This document shows, in pieces, positions 43,741-51,178 of a stretch of DNA of 64,000 nt (within the stretch, counting starts at the first letter, position 1; each line of letters opens with the position of its first letter). The position numbers were made by a program, and so were the translations under genes. Source of the DNA: an uncultured Prevotella sp. (GTDB lineage Bacteria > Bacteroidota > Bacteroidia > Bacteroidales > Bacteroidaceae). The DNA is taken from the NCBI GenBank assembly GCA_900770395.1, contig CAAGKM010000030.1, positions 248,001 to 312,000 of the forward strand, read 5' to 3'. Under the pieces are notes generated by a model that ran no database searches, had not been told where the DNA came from, and saw nothing but the letters and a program-made list of their open reading frames with translations.

Positions 43741-43771
43741 CAAAGATAACAAAAAAAAATGGATTGTCGAA
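43741..43771 (-). promoter_or_regulatory. Promoter of the acetyltransferase-parE operon
   Basis: Minus strand TTCG, 19-nt spacer, TATCTTTG. One mismatch in the -33 box. Confidence 0.65.
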
Positions 43772-43815
43772 AAGTTTTTCAAATATTTGACCTGCCAACA
43801 TGCTTGTTAAATGTT

Positions 43816-43858
43816 TTTAACGAATTAGGACGGTTTCAAACCGTCCTAATTCGTTAAA
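43816..43858. terminator. Perfect 21-bp palindrome after proB
   Basis: The arms at 43816-43836 and 43838-43858 are exact reverse complements around one central base (core AGGACGGTTT-c-AAACCGTCCT). It starts just beyond the proB stop codon on the minus strand. No T-run follows, so it is a strong hairpin but not a standard terminator. Confidence 0.7.
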
Positions 43859-43862
43859 TTAA

Positions 43863-44642
43863 TTATTTCGTGCATGGCATAAATTCAGTATGTACAGTGT
43901 ACTCTGGATTCTGCATGAGGTCAATAAGTATGTTATTGCGCTCACCGTTGGCTATTATCACACGTATGCCGCTTCGTGCCACCTCAGTGGCTGTGTGGGC
44001 TTTCGACGCCATGCCGCCGCGGCCATGCCCGCTCTTCTCCTTTTGTACATAACGGCTGATGTCTTCGCCGGCAGCCACCTCACGTATCACCTTTGACTCA
44101 GGATTGTCAGGGTGTCCGTCGTAGATACCGTCAATGTTGCTGAGTATTATCAGCGTGTCGGCGCACATCATCTGCGCAATCAGCCCTGACAGCTCGTCAT
44201 TATCGGTAAACATCAGCTCAGTGACACATACCGTATCATTTTCGTTCACCACGGGTATCACGCCGTGCTCAAGCATCACGGTCATACAGGTGCGCTGGTT
44301 GTCATACTCACGCTTCGACAGGAAGTTCTCTTTCATTGTAAGCACCTGACCCACGTGCATGTTGTATTCACGGAACAGGTCGTAATACAGGTTTATCAGT
44401 TTTGCCTGGCCAAGTGCTGAGAACAACTGCCTCTGTTCCACATTGTCCAACTGGTCCTCGACATGAATCTCATGCCTGCCACAAGCCACGGCACCACTCG
44501 ATACCAAAATAACCTCATACCCTTGCATGCGCAGCCATGCCACCTGGTCAACAATCGCCGACATGCGGGTGATGTCGAGTTTTCCGTCGTTGCGTGTCAG
44601 CACATTGCTGCCCACTTTTATTACAAGCCGTTTCCCTGTCAT
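43863..44642 (-). CDS. proB: Glutamate 5-kinase
   Basis: 259 residues from the ATG at 44642 (MTGKRLVIKVGSNVLT); the frame extends to 44684, but a -7 box lies there, so the inner start is right. Amino-acid-kinase motifs: VIKVGSNVL, ILVSSGAVACGRHEI, VNENDTVCVTELMFTDNDELSGLIA and GRGGMASKAHTATEVARSGIRVIIANGE. It phosphorylates glutamate in the first step of proline synthesis. It lacks the C-terminal PUA domain found in longer ProB proteins, which is known for some lineages. No proA gene is next to it in this window. Confidence 0.95.
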   Translation of the reverse strand: MTGKRLVIKVGSNVLTRNDGKLDITRMSAIVDQVAWLRMQGYEVILVSSGAVACGRHEIHVEDQLDNVEQRQLFSALGQAKLINLYYDLFREYNMHVGQVLTMKENFLSKREYDNQRTCMTVMLEHGVIPVVNENDTVCVTELMFTDNDELSGLIAQMMCADTLIILSNIDGIYDGHPDNPESKVIREVAAGEDISRYVQKEKSGHGRGGMASKAHTATEVARSGIRVIIANGERNNILIDLMQNPEYTVHTEFMPCTK

Positions 44643-44681
44643 TGTGAATATAGGATGTTTAAAATATAATATAATTGGCTG

Positions 44682-44689
44682 CAAAGGTA
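44682..44689 (-). promoter_or_regulatory. -7 box of the proB promoter
   Basis: Minus strand TACCTTTG. No clear TTTG at the -33 position. Supports the ATG at 44642. Confidence 0.5.
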
Positions 44690-44730
44690 CAAAAAGTTAT
44701 AAATAAAAAAGCATAAAATGCGATTTTTCC

Positions 44731-44761
44731 TTTGATATTCGCTTTTTTTGTATTACCTTTG
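44731..44761 (+). promoter_or_regulatory. Promoter of the acyltransferase gene
   Basis: TTTG (44731-44734), 19-nt spacer, TACCTTTG (44754-44761). It places the transcript start past the in-frame codon at 44732 and supports ATG 44792. Confidence 0.8.
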
Positions 44762-44791
44762 CCCATTATTTTATGTATATATGCAGTTTTT

Positions 44792-45730
44792 ATGAATAAA
44801 ACCGTTTATTATATTGTATTTGCTTTTGTGTGGCTGCTGTCCGTTCTTCCGTTGTGGATTCTCTATCGTTTGAGTGACGGACTCTACTATATTATGTATT
44901 ATGTTGTACGCTACCGCCGCAGGCTTGTGCGCAAGAATCTCACCGACTCATTCCCAGACAAGGCAGAGGAGGAGATTGCCGATATTGAGAAGAAGTTTTA
45001 CAGCTGGCTGTGCGATTATTTTGTCGAGACAATCAAGCTTCTGACCATATCGGAGAAGGAGATTAGACGGCGCATGCGCTTTGAGGGTGTGGAGCTTTTA
45101 AATAAATATGTTGACCGCGGCAGGTCGTGCGCCGTGTATCTCGGACATTACTGTAACTGGGAATGGGTTACGTCACTGCCGCTTTGGACAAGTGAGAAAG
45201 CGGTGTGCGGTCAAATTTATCATGTGCTTGAGAACAAATACACCGACAAACTGATGATAGATGTCCGTTCGCGTTTGGGTGCCACATGTATCCCAATGGC
45301 GGAGACGCTGCGCCAGATTATCAATTATCGAAATGAGGGTAAGGCAATGATTATCGGGTTTATTGCTGACCAGACCCCATTTTGGCACAACATACATTAT
45401 TGGACCAACTTCCTCAACCACGAGAAAACTCCAGTGTTTACCGGCACCGAGCGTATAATCAAGAAAGTGGATTTTGCAACATTCTATCTTGACATACGCC
45501 GTGAGCGCCGTGGCTGTTATGTGGCTGAGTTTAAGCTGCTCACCGACATTCCCAAGGATTATGTAGACTATGAGATAACCGAAATGGCCACAAAGGCTCT
45601 TGAGCAATCCATTTACCGCCAGCCTTACCTGTGGCTGTGGACTCATAACCGATGGAAACGCACGTATGAGCGTTGGCTGGAGAAGATGGGAGATGCCGTG
45701 CATCGCCATGAGGCGGAAAATATAGGATAG
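44792..45730 (+). CDS. LpxL/HtrB-type lipid A acyltransferase family protein
   Basis: 312 residues from ATG 44792. One N-terminal membrane segment (VYYIVFAFVWLLSVLPLWILY), then the acyltransferase motif LGHYCNWEW, which fits the HX4(D/E) catalytic site, and GFIADQTPF with EKTPVFTGTERI, typical of the family. The C-terminus has QPYLWLWTHNRWKR. It adds a secondary acyl chain to a lipid A precursor or a related aminolipid at the inner membrane. It is followed by an LTA-synthase-like gene 44 nt downstream, so these may form an envelope-modifying pair. Confidence 0.9.
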   Translation: MNKTVYYIVFAFVWLLSVLPLWILYRLSDGLYYIMYYVVRYRRRLVRKNLTDSFPDKAEEEIADIEKKFYSWLCDYFVETIKLLTISEKEIRRRMRFEGVELLNKYVDRGRSCAVYLGHYCNWEWVTSLPLWTSEKAVCGQIYHVLENKYTDKLMIDVRSRLGATCIPMAETLRQIINYRNEGKAMIIGFIADQTPFWHNIHYWTNFLNHEKTPVFTGTERIIKKVDFATFYLDIRRERRGCYVAEFKLLTDIPKDYVDYEITEMATKALEQSIYRQPYLWLWTHNRWKRTYERWLEKMGDAVHRHEAENIG

Positions 45731-45774
45731 CGGATTACAAGATAAATGGGGTTAAAGGAATAAATATAGCTACG

Positions 45775-47604
45775 ATGAGAGCGAGACTGTTGTTTCTGTT
45801 GCGGATATATGTGGCAATGCTGATACTGTTCTGTCTGCAAAAGCTGCTGTTCGTGTTGTTTGACTGCCCTGACGGCACAAGCGTGGGGGCTTCCGATATG
45901 CTGAATGTGATTTGCCACGGCATGGCGCTTGATGTCCCGATGGCTGGCTATCTTATCGTGTTGCCGTTTTTTGCAGTTATGGCAGCAGCCTGTATCAGCA
46001 GAGACCTTAAGTTCCGCAAAATCCTTACACCTTATTATATTATAGTGGCAATGGCGGTGAGTGCGGCGTTCATAGCCGACCTCGCCCTTTATCCATTCTG
46101 GCAGTTCAAGCTCGACGCCACGGTATTCTTTTATCTGAACTCTCCCAAGCAGGCTTTTGCCAGTGTGTCCGCAGCGTTTATTGCATGGCGTGTGCTGGCA
46201 TTTGCGGTTTATGCAGCACTGATAACATGGTTGTTCATAGTGCTGACCCCCAAGAAGCTGCGTCCCCTGCCCACAACAAACAGAAAAGTACAGGTGTATG
46301 CGGTGATGCTTCTTATTGCCGCACCGTTGGCGATAAGCATACGCGGCGGATTGGGTGAGAGCACTGCCAACATAGGCAAGGCATTCTTTTCCGACAAGGA
46401 ATTTCTTAACCATGCGGCGGTAAATCCGTGCTTTAGCATGCTCTATTCTTTGGAAAAGGCCGGGAATTATGCTGATGAATTCGACTATTTTGAGGAGGAA
46501 GAGCGTGAAAGGTTGTTTGAGGGCATGTACATGGCGACCCCTACCGACACCGTTCAGCTGCTTAACACCACACGTCCGAACATTTTACTGATAATTATGG
46601 AGGGCTTTGGCGGACATCTTACCGGAATCGTAGGTGAACGCAATGACATAACGCCAAACTATAACCGTCTTGCCAGTGAGGGCGTGGTGTTCACCAATTG
46701 TTACAGCAACAGCTTCCGCACCGACCGTGGTGTTGTGTCAACGCTTAGCGGATATCACAGTTTCCCGTCCCTGTCGGTGATGAAGCTGCCGGTTAAAAGC
46801 CGCACATTGCCGTGCATTGCGCAGTCGCTCAACATTCATGGATATACCAGCAGCTTCCTTTATGGCGGCGACATCAACTTCACCAACATGCAGAGCTATC
46901 TGCGCACTGGCGGATATTCAACGGTTGTGAGCGATGTGGACTTTACGGTGGCAGAGCGCAGCGGGAACGAGTGGGGCGTGAACGATCATGTGACATTTGA
47001 TTATCTTTACGGCATGGCAGACCGTCAGTCTCATAGTCCCTGGCATATATGCTTCCTCACGCTCAGCAGTCATGAGCCATGGAAGGTGCCATACAGCAGA
47101 CTGAAAGAAAAGGAGCCTAACGCCTTTGCCTATACTGACGACTGCTTGGGGCGCTTTGTGGAGCGCATGCGCAAGTCGCCGATGTGGAATGACCTGCTTA
47201 TAGTGTGTATCCCCGACCATGGAGTGCGCTATGACGACAGAATTACTCACGAGCAGCATCATCACAACACCATGCTGTGGATTGGCGGTGCGGTGAAAGG
47301 ACATAAGGAGGTGAATACACTGATGAGCCAGAGCGATATGGCTGCCACTCTGTTGGGGCAGCTTCGCATTCCTCACGGCGATTATAGCTTCAGCCGTGAC
47401 GTGTTCAGCGATGAATACGCCAGATATCCGTTTGCGTTCTTCACCTTTAAGGAGGGAGTAGGCTTCCGCGACAGCACCGGCTTCACTGTCTATGATGTGA
47501 TTGGCAACAAGGTTATTGAGAACAGCGGTAGCGGTCAGGACCTTCGCACCAATAAGGCAAAAGCAATTCTGCAAAGTATATACGACGACTTGGGGGCAAG
47601 ATAA
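45775..47604 (+). CDS. LTA-synthase-like (sulfatase-fold) membrane phosphotransferase, threonine nucleophile
   Basis: 609 residues. About five N-terminal membrane helices (to about residue 190), then an extracytoplasmic sulfatase domain. Metal and active-site motifs: NILLIIMEGFGGH (metal Glu), SFRTDRGVVSTLSGY with the probable nucleophile Thr, and CIPDHGVRYDD (Asp-His metal pair) with HHHN nearby. Relatives transfer phosphoglycerol or phosphoethanolamine to envelope glycans; Bacteroidetes do not make lipoteichoic acid, so the acceptor is probably lipid A, a capsule or a lipid. A second protein of this class (47719-49674) is encoded head-on. The two share the fold but differ at the nucleophile. 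Confidence 0.88.
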   Translation: MRARLLFLLRIYVAMLILFCLQKLLFVLFDCPDGTSVGASDMLNVICHGMALDVPMAGYLIVLPFFAVMAAACISRDLKFRKILTPYYIIVAMAVSAAFIADLALYPFWQFKLDATVFFYLNSPKQAFASVSAAFIAWRVLAFAVYAALITWLFIVLTPKKLRPLPTTNRKVQVYAVMLLIAAPLAISIRGGLGESTANIGKAFFSDKEFLNHAAVNPCFSMLYSLEKAGNYADEFDYFEEEERERLFEGMYMATPTDTVQLLNTTRPNILLIIMEGFGGHLTGIVGERNDITPNYNRLASEGVVFTNCYSNSFRTDRGVVSTLSGYHSFPSLSVMKLPVKSRTLPCIAQSLNIHGYTSSFLYGGDINFTNMQSYLRTGGYSTVVSDVDFTVAERSGNEWGVNDHVTFDYLYGMADRQSHSPWHICFLTLSSHEPWKVPYSRLKEKEPNAFAYTDDCLGRFVERMRKSPMWNDLLIVCIPDHGVRYDDRITHEQHHHNTMLWIGGAVKGHKEVNTLMSQSDMAATLLGQLRIPHGDYSFSRDVFSDEYARYPFAFFTFKEGVGFRDSTGFTVYDVIGNKVIENSGSGQDLRTNKAKAILQSIYDDLGAR

Positions 47605-47646
47605 TTAAAAAGGAGGTGAGTGAAAACTAACCTTCTACTTCTTTTT

Positions 47647-47715
47647 AGGCACGGATTACACGGAATACACAGATTCGTGAAAGAAGAAACAGTGAAATCC
47701 GTGTAATCCGTGCCT
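47647..47715. repeat. 18-bp inverted repeat between convergent genes
   Basis: The arms at 47647-47664 and 47698-47715 are exact reverse complements (AGGCACGGATTACACGGA). A related element with 16-bp arms lies at 50214-50340. It may act as a terminator for both converging genes. Confidence 0.85.
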
Positions 47716-47718
47716 GAT

Positions 47719-49674
47719 TTAATCTGCCATCAGCCTGTTCTCAGTCATGCGTTCCATATAGCTTTGTATCACGGCTTTCACCTCGCGCTCCATCTGTTTT
47801 GCCTCCTTTGGCATGTGGCTTACGAGGTTATGCCTCAGCAGTGAGTCACGCTTGAAATCATACACTGCCTTGGTTCTCTCGCCGTCCCATTGCAGCAGAT
47901 AGTCACCCTTGATGTATTGGTAAATTCCGTTGAGATAGTTCACAGCCCATGTGTCCTTGTCAAACTCACTCATTAGGTTTATTCCAAAAGCCACATACTT
48001 TCTTTTATAGCCTACAATGTCCAGCACCGTGGGCATGATGTCAATCTGCTGGGCAATGCAGTCGCGCATGCCTGTCTGCAGGCTTCCGCTCGGGTCGAAG
48101 AATATTATTGGTGAGCAGAAACTGCCGAGGTCGGTCTGATAATACTCATGGTTGCTCTGGTTTGTGTGGTCACTTGTTATCACAAAGAGCGTGTTCTCAT
48201 ACCATGGTTGTTTTTTCGCTGTGTTGAAGAACTCGCGCAGGGCATTGTCCGTGTACCTTATACATTTGTGTATCGGTAGTTTGTCAGGACTGCATTTCGC
48301 TTCATATTTATATGTAGCCTCCCAACCCTCGGGCACATTATACGGGTGGTGGCTTGAGGCTGTGAACACAGCGGTGACGAAAGGCTGCCTCATCCCGCTC
48401 ATCTTGTTGGCATAGAACTGCAGGAAAGGCTCATCCCATATAGCCCATGTGCCGTCGAAGTCACGGTCGCCGCCAGTGCACTTGTCGTCGTTATATTCTG
48501 TCCTGCCATAATACTCATCAAAGCCTGTAGCCCTTGCGAATGCCTGGAACCCCATGCTGCCATTCTCCGCTCCGTGGAAGAAAGCGGAGTGATAGCCTTC
48601 GCTCTTCAGTTCTCTTGCCAGTCCGCTCACATTGTTTGTGGCGGCAGGTGTGAGGAAGAACGGCTCTACGAACATTGGTATTCCGCTGAGTATTGAGGGC
48701 ATGCCGTCGATGCTCTTGCGCCCGTTGCAATAAGAATACTTGAATGTCAGGCTGTGCTCCATCAGTGAGTCAACAAACGGAGTATAACCTTTATATGTCC
48801 CGTTTTCCAGCCATTTGTTGTAACCGCCTATATACTCGCGCCCGAAACTCTCCACTATCAGCACCACAACGTTTTTTTTAGTGTGGAGTGTGGAGTGTGG
48901 AGTGTGGAGTGAGTCGACAGCGGGCGTATGCATCGGTGAGTATATTGCGTCCAGTTCTTGCTCCGTATAGTATTGGGGTACCACAAACACCTTTTTACCG
49001 AATGTTCTGATGATTGAGAACGGAGTGTTGAGCACAATCGCCGCCTCAAGCGGACGGTCCACATACTGGTTGGCATTGCTTATGGTTATCGGGCGCACTG
49101 CCCTTGTGGCTCCTCCACGCATGCCGCTGATGCACAGCGGTACGGCCACGGCAAGTGCCACTGTCTGCGTGATATAATACCATTTCATCGGTTGCCGTCT
49201 TCTGATGTCGGGCACCGCGCACAGCCGCCAAAGGCAGTATATCATCGCCAGTCCCGCCAGTACTATATACCAGTGGCGTAATATCTCCGCCCCGAATATT
49301 CCTGCAAGGTTGTTCTCGTTTGAAAACTCCGAGAACACCGTGGCTGTGGTGCGGCGACCCGTGTACTGAAAATACACACAGTCGGCAAGATTGGCAATCA
49401 CGCAGATGCCGTTAGTCACGGCAAACACCCACCTTGCCGCCGCATGCCACCACGTACGCTCCTTCAGATGCAGCGGCAACAGCATCATTACTATATACAA
49501 TGCGTTGGTGTAGAGAATGGCTGAGGTGTCAAACCTCAGTCCGCCGCTCCACATCTCCCATAGCGACGCGGCTGTAAGTCTGCTGGAAAACGTGGAGAGG
49601 TTTTCCAGTATAAACACCAGTCGGCACAATGAGTATATCACATAAGCCAGCAACAGATTTCTCACCGTTGCCAT
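47719..49674 (-). CDS. LTA-synthase-like (sulfatase-fold) membrane phosphotransferase, serine nucleophile, with heptamer repeat
   Basis: About 651 residues from the ATG at 49674 (MATVRNLLLAYVIYSLC). The frame opens at 49722, but a TAAATTTG-like -7 box at 49731-49738 would leave almost no leader there, so the inner start is preferred with modest confidence. About five membrane helices come first, then the sulfatase domain: NVVVLIVESFGREY (metal Glu), NGRKSIDGMPSILSGIP (probable nucleophile Ser) and ITSDHTNQSNHEYYQ (Asp-His). Between membrane and catalytic parts the codons are four tandem heptamers (48880-48907) next to a run of eight A (coding strand, 48872-48879), encoding LHTPHSTLHTKKN. A one-unit change would shift the frame and remove the catalytic domain. 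The acceptor is unknown. Confidence 0.87.
   Translation of the reverse strand: MATVRNLLLAYVIYSLCRLVFILENLSTFSSRLTAASLWEMWSGGLRFDTSAILYTNALYIVMMLLPLHLKERTWWHAAARWVFAVTNGICVIANLADCVYFQYTGRRTTATVFSEFSNENNLAGIFGAEILRHWYIVLAGLAMIYCLWRLCAVPDIRRRQPMKWYYITQTVALAVAVPLCISGMRGGATRAVRPITISNANQYVDRPLEAAIVLNTPFSIIRTFGKKVFVVPQYYTEQELDAIYSPMHTPAVDSLHTPHSTLHTKKNVVVLIVESFGREYIGGYNKWLENGTYKGYTPFVDSLMEHSLTFKYSYCNGRKSIDGMPSILSGIPMFVEPFFLTPAATNNVSGLARELKSEGYHSAFFHGAENGSMGFQAFARATGFDEYYGRTEYNDDKCTGGDRDFDGTWAIWDEPFLQFYANKMSGMRQPFVTAVFTASSHHPYNVPEGWEATYKYEAKCSPDKLPIHKCIRYTDNALREFFNTAKKQPWYENTLFVITSDHTNQSNHEYYQTDLGSFCSPIIFFDPSGSLQTGMRDCIAQQIDIMPTVLDIVGYKRKYVAFGINLMSEFDKDTWAVNYLNGIYQYIKGDYLLQWDGERTKAVYDFKRDSLLRHNLVSHMPKEAKQMEREVKAVIQSYMERMTENRLMAD
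48872..48911 (-). repeat. Heptanucleotide repeat x4 plus A8 tract inside a coding sequence
   Basis: On the plus strand AGTGTGG is repeated four times (48880-48907) with a partial fifth unit, directly next to T8 (48872-48879). Seven is not a multiple of three, so slippage would switch the reading frame. Confidence 0.9.
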
Positions 49675-49730
49675 GACATTGTTTGTTCTCGTTATAACTT
49701 TCAAATTCGCCATTGTCTTCATTTTGGGTG

Positions 49731-49738
49731 CAAATTTA
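49731..49738 (-). promoter_or_regulatory. -7 box upstream of the second LTA-synthase-like gene
   Basis: Minus strand TAAATTTG. No clear -33 box was found at the usual distance, so this is a weak call. Confidence 0.4.
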
Positions 49739-49978
49739 CTACATTTTTTCGTATGTAAGCCGCTTTTTACTTTTTTTATTCCATATATATAAGCATTTTA
49801 TTCTAAAGATACAGCTGCCTTAATATGAATAAAATTTACAAGAAGTCTTCTGAGAATCGCGTGGAATTCACCAAACGTCTCTTCGGACGAAAATACGCCC
49901 AAATTTCGCATTTTGTAATTATTTGGTTATCTTTACTTTATGAATTTTTGCTTTCTTCTTGCCGTTTAAATACCGTTG

Positions 49979-50088
49979 TAACACTTAACTGTTGCTGAAG
50001 TAACACTTAACTGCTATTTTTGTAACACTTAAGTGTTGCTTTTTGAACACTTAACTGTTACTTCAGCAACAGTTAACTATTACGACGG
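49979..50088 (+). repeat. Five repeats spaced exactly 22 bp apart
   Basis: TAACACTTAACTG or a close variant starts at 49979, 50001, 50023, 50045 and (degenerate) 50067. The third copy contains the palindrome AACACTTAAGTGTT. In addition, AACTGTTGCTGAAGTAACA (49987-50005) is the exact reverse complement of 50056-50074, so the array can also fold into a long hairpin. No gene overlaps it with confidence. It could be a protein-binding array, an iteron-like site or a repeat element. Confidence 0.8.
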
Positions 50089-50427
50089 AACTGCTTATTT
50101 TCTTCAAAGATTTCACTTCGGCTTTGGCTAAAAACTGCATCAATATTCATTTTTCTTTTCCAGAATGCACCAAAATTTATATAGGAATTTTTCAGAATTG
50201 TTTTTACATTTTCTTTTAGGCACGGATTATTCACGCATTGCTCTCTTTTTATTAAGAATTCATCAGCTTCGCAGTTTCACGGATATCACAGATAAGATAA
50301 ATAAGAAAACCGTGTAAATCCGTGTAATCCGTGCCTAAAATCGTGACACTATATAAGCAGTGACAGGCTTTTCGGACAGCCTCTCCCGCTTCGACAAAGC
50401 AAAAAAAACATAAAATGTTTCTGTTTT
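50089..50427. other. Gene-free stretch with a second palindromic element
   Basis: No gene seen between 49740 and 50544. This part holds TTTTAGGCACGGATTA (50214-50229) and its exact reverse complement (50325-50340), matching the arms at 47647-47715. Confidence 0.7.
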
Positions 50428-50459
50428 TTTGCATTTGTGCTCGCTTATTCGTAATTTTG
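50428..50459 (+). promoter_or_regulatory. First of two tandem promoters upstream of the chromate transporter
   Basis: TTTG (50428-50431), 20-nt spacer, TAATTTTG (50452-50459). The spacer ends in CTCGCTTATTCG, as in the promoter 82 nt downstream. Confidence 0.7.
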
Positions 50460-50509
50460 GATAAATTACTCCCGCTCGACAAAAAAAATATTAAAATTTT
50501 ATTTTTTAT

Positions 50510-50540
50510 TTTGTTTTGTACTCGCTTATTCGTAATTTTG
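50510..50540 (+). promoter_or_regulatory. Second tandem promoter, abutting the chromate transporter start
   Basis: TTTG (50510-50513), 19-nt spacer, TAATTTTG (50533-50540). The ATG at 50545 begins 4 nt after the box, about where transcription should start, so an mRNA from here would have no leader. Confidence 0.75.
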
Positions 50541-50544
50541 CACT

Positions 50545-51120
50545 ATGATATACCTGTATTTATTCATAACATTCTTTCAGATAGGACTGTTCGGGTTTGG
50601 CGGAGGCTACGGCATGCTTTCGCTCATTCAGCATGAGGTGGTGTTCCATCATCACTGGATGAGCACGTCGGAGTTTACCGACATCGTGGCGATAAGCCAG
50701 ATGACTCCTGGCCCCATCGGCATCAACAGCGCCACATATTGTGGATATACCGCTGTACACAACGCAGGCATGTCGGGAGGCATGGCTGTGCTCGGCAGCA
50801 TTGTGGCAACCCTTGCCTTAGTGCTTCCGTCGCTGATACTGATGATTCTCATAAGCAAGATGTTCATAAAATACATGCACACCCGCAGTGTGCAGAGTGT
50901 GTTCATGGGATTGCGCCCCGCCGTGGTGGGACTTCTCGCTGCCGCCACTCTGATGCTTATGACTCCCGAGAACTTTTCCACACCACGTGAGAATCTGTGG
51001 CAGTTTTTCGTAAGCTGCTCCCTTTTCGTTGCCACCTTTGTGGGAACGAAGTATGTGGGAATCAACCCGATACGCATGATAATGTATTGCGCCGTGGCTG
51101 GACTCGTGCTGCTGTGGTGA
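50545..51120 (+). CDS. Single-domain chromate transporter (CHR family)
   Basis: 191 residues with about five to six membrane segments. The family motif near the start, IGLFGFGGGYGMLSLIQHEVV, and the ISQMTPGPIGINSATYCGY stretch are typical of one half of ChrA. Short forms of this kind usually come as a neighbouring pair that work together; only one is seen here. Chromate export is known for some members, while others are of unknown cargo. ATG 50545 is required, because the next Met would remove the first helix and the GFGGG motif. It lacks a ribosome-binding site and lies right at the -7 box. It converges with the gene at 51150. Confidence 0.87.
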   Translation: MIYLYLFITFFQIGLFGFGGGYGMLSLIQHEVVFHHHWMSTSEFTDIVAISQMTPGPIGINSATYCGYTAVHNAGMSGGMAVLGSIVATLALVLPSLILMILISKMFIKYMHTRSVQSVFMGLRPAVVGLLAAATLMLMTPENFSTPRENLWQFFVSCSLFVATFVGTKYVGINPIRMIMYCAVAGLVLLW

Positions 51121-51125
51121 CCGTA

Positions 51126-51178
51126 CCGAAGCATGGTTGCGCCTGCCGTCTATAGGCTCAGGCGCTGCCGTGCTTCGG
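51126..51178. terminator. Hairpin between convergent genes
   Basis: CCGAAGCA (51126-51133) pairs with TGCTTCGG (51171-51178), and GCGCCTG (51139-51145) with CAGGCGC (51159-51165). The right arms lie inside the last codons of the minus-strand gene. No T-run, so possibly an mRNA end-protecting structure. Confidence 0.55.

Noticed and set aside
49825..49998. 57-codon ORF in the gene-free stretch (starts MNKIYKKSSENRVEF)
   Set aside because: No ribosome-binding site or promoter, and its end runs into the 22-bp repeat array. Probably chance, though a small membrane peptide cannot be fully excluded.
49979..50088. Possible CRISPR array
   Set aside because: The period is 22 bp with about 13 conserved bases, leaving spacers of about 9 nt that are themselves partly alike; no cas genes.
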